Source of the DNA: Chitinophagaceae bacterium
GTDB lineage: Bacteria > Bacteroidota > Bacteroidia > Chitinophagales > Chitinophagaceae
Assembly: GCA_947447815.1 (NCBI GenBank)
Contig: CANFLJ010000114.1
Coordinates: 1 to 6,558 of the forward strand
DNA: 6,558 nucleotides
Direction: 5' to 3'
The notes beneath the pieces are model-generated. The model had not been told where the DNA came from. It searched no databases and worked only from the letters and a program-made list of their open reading frames with translations. Below are positions 6,554 to 6,558 of this stretch, in pieces. The position numbers and the translations under genes were made by a program. Within the stretch, counting starts at the first letter, position 1, and every line of letters begins with the position of its first letter.

Positions 6554-6558
6554 CAATC

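Noticed and set aside
1..6558. A mobile element, defence system or tRNA/rRNA gene
   Set aside because: No transposase, integrase, toxin-antitoxin or nuclease-helicase genes and no cloverleaf or rRNA-like sequence were seen; base and codon use look even across the window.

Overview
The window looks like a chromosomal piece from a Bacteroidota genome, most likely Chitinophagaceae or Sphingobacteriaceae. This rests on four things: low GC, a DUF4270 lipoprotein (a family essentially confined to that phylum), a RemB/Wzi-like outer-membrane barrel with a typical Gln mature N-terminus, and promoter-like sites of the Bacteroidota TAnnTTTG type with no strong Shine-Dalgarno sequences. The species cannot be fixed from this sequence alone.

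Layout, left to right. (1) 1-1004, minus strand: the N-terminal ~334 codons of a DUF4270-family lipoprotein that runs off the left edge. (2) 1005-1215: a 211-bp divergent intergenic region with one candidate promoter facing each way. (3) 1216-2898, plus: a 560-residue secreted outer-membrane beta-barrel of the RemB / capsule-assembly Wzi-like family. (4) 2899-2974: a short gap that is almost entirely a two-part hairpin followed by seven Ts, ending exactly at the next start codon. (5) 2975-3448, plus: a YkuK-family (DUF458) RNase H-like protein. (6) 3449-3532: a convergent gap filled with degenerate 8-bp repeats in inverted orientation. (7) 3533-4141, minus: a DUF1801 + YdeI/OmdA two-domain cytoplasmic protein. 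(8) 4159-6444, minus: a 761-residue secreted heparinase II-like polysaccharide lyase (PL21-like) with all the active-site and metal-ligand residues I can place. It lies 17 bp upstream of (7), so the two are probably co-transcribed. (9) 6445-6558: the heparinase promoter region and the start of a 20-bp direct repeat at the right edge.

Three of the five genes encode exported or cell-surface proteins (lipoprotein, outer-membrane barrel, lyase), but they do not form an obvious single pathway. There is no susC/susD pair, sulfatase or sugar-sensing regulator here, so the lyase is not inside a visible polysaccharide-utilization locus. I see no phage, transposon, CRISPR, RNA gene or defence system. 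The items most worth a second look are the hairpin/T-tract abutting the ykuK-like start codon, the inverted octamer repeat block, and the apparently orphan heparinase II homologue.
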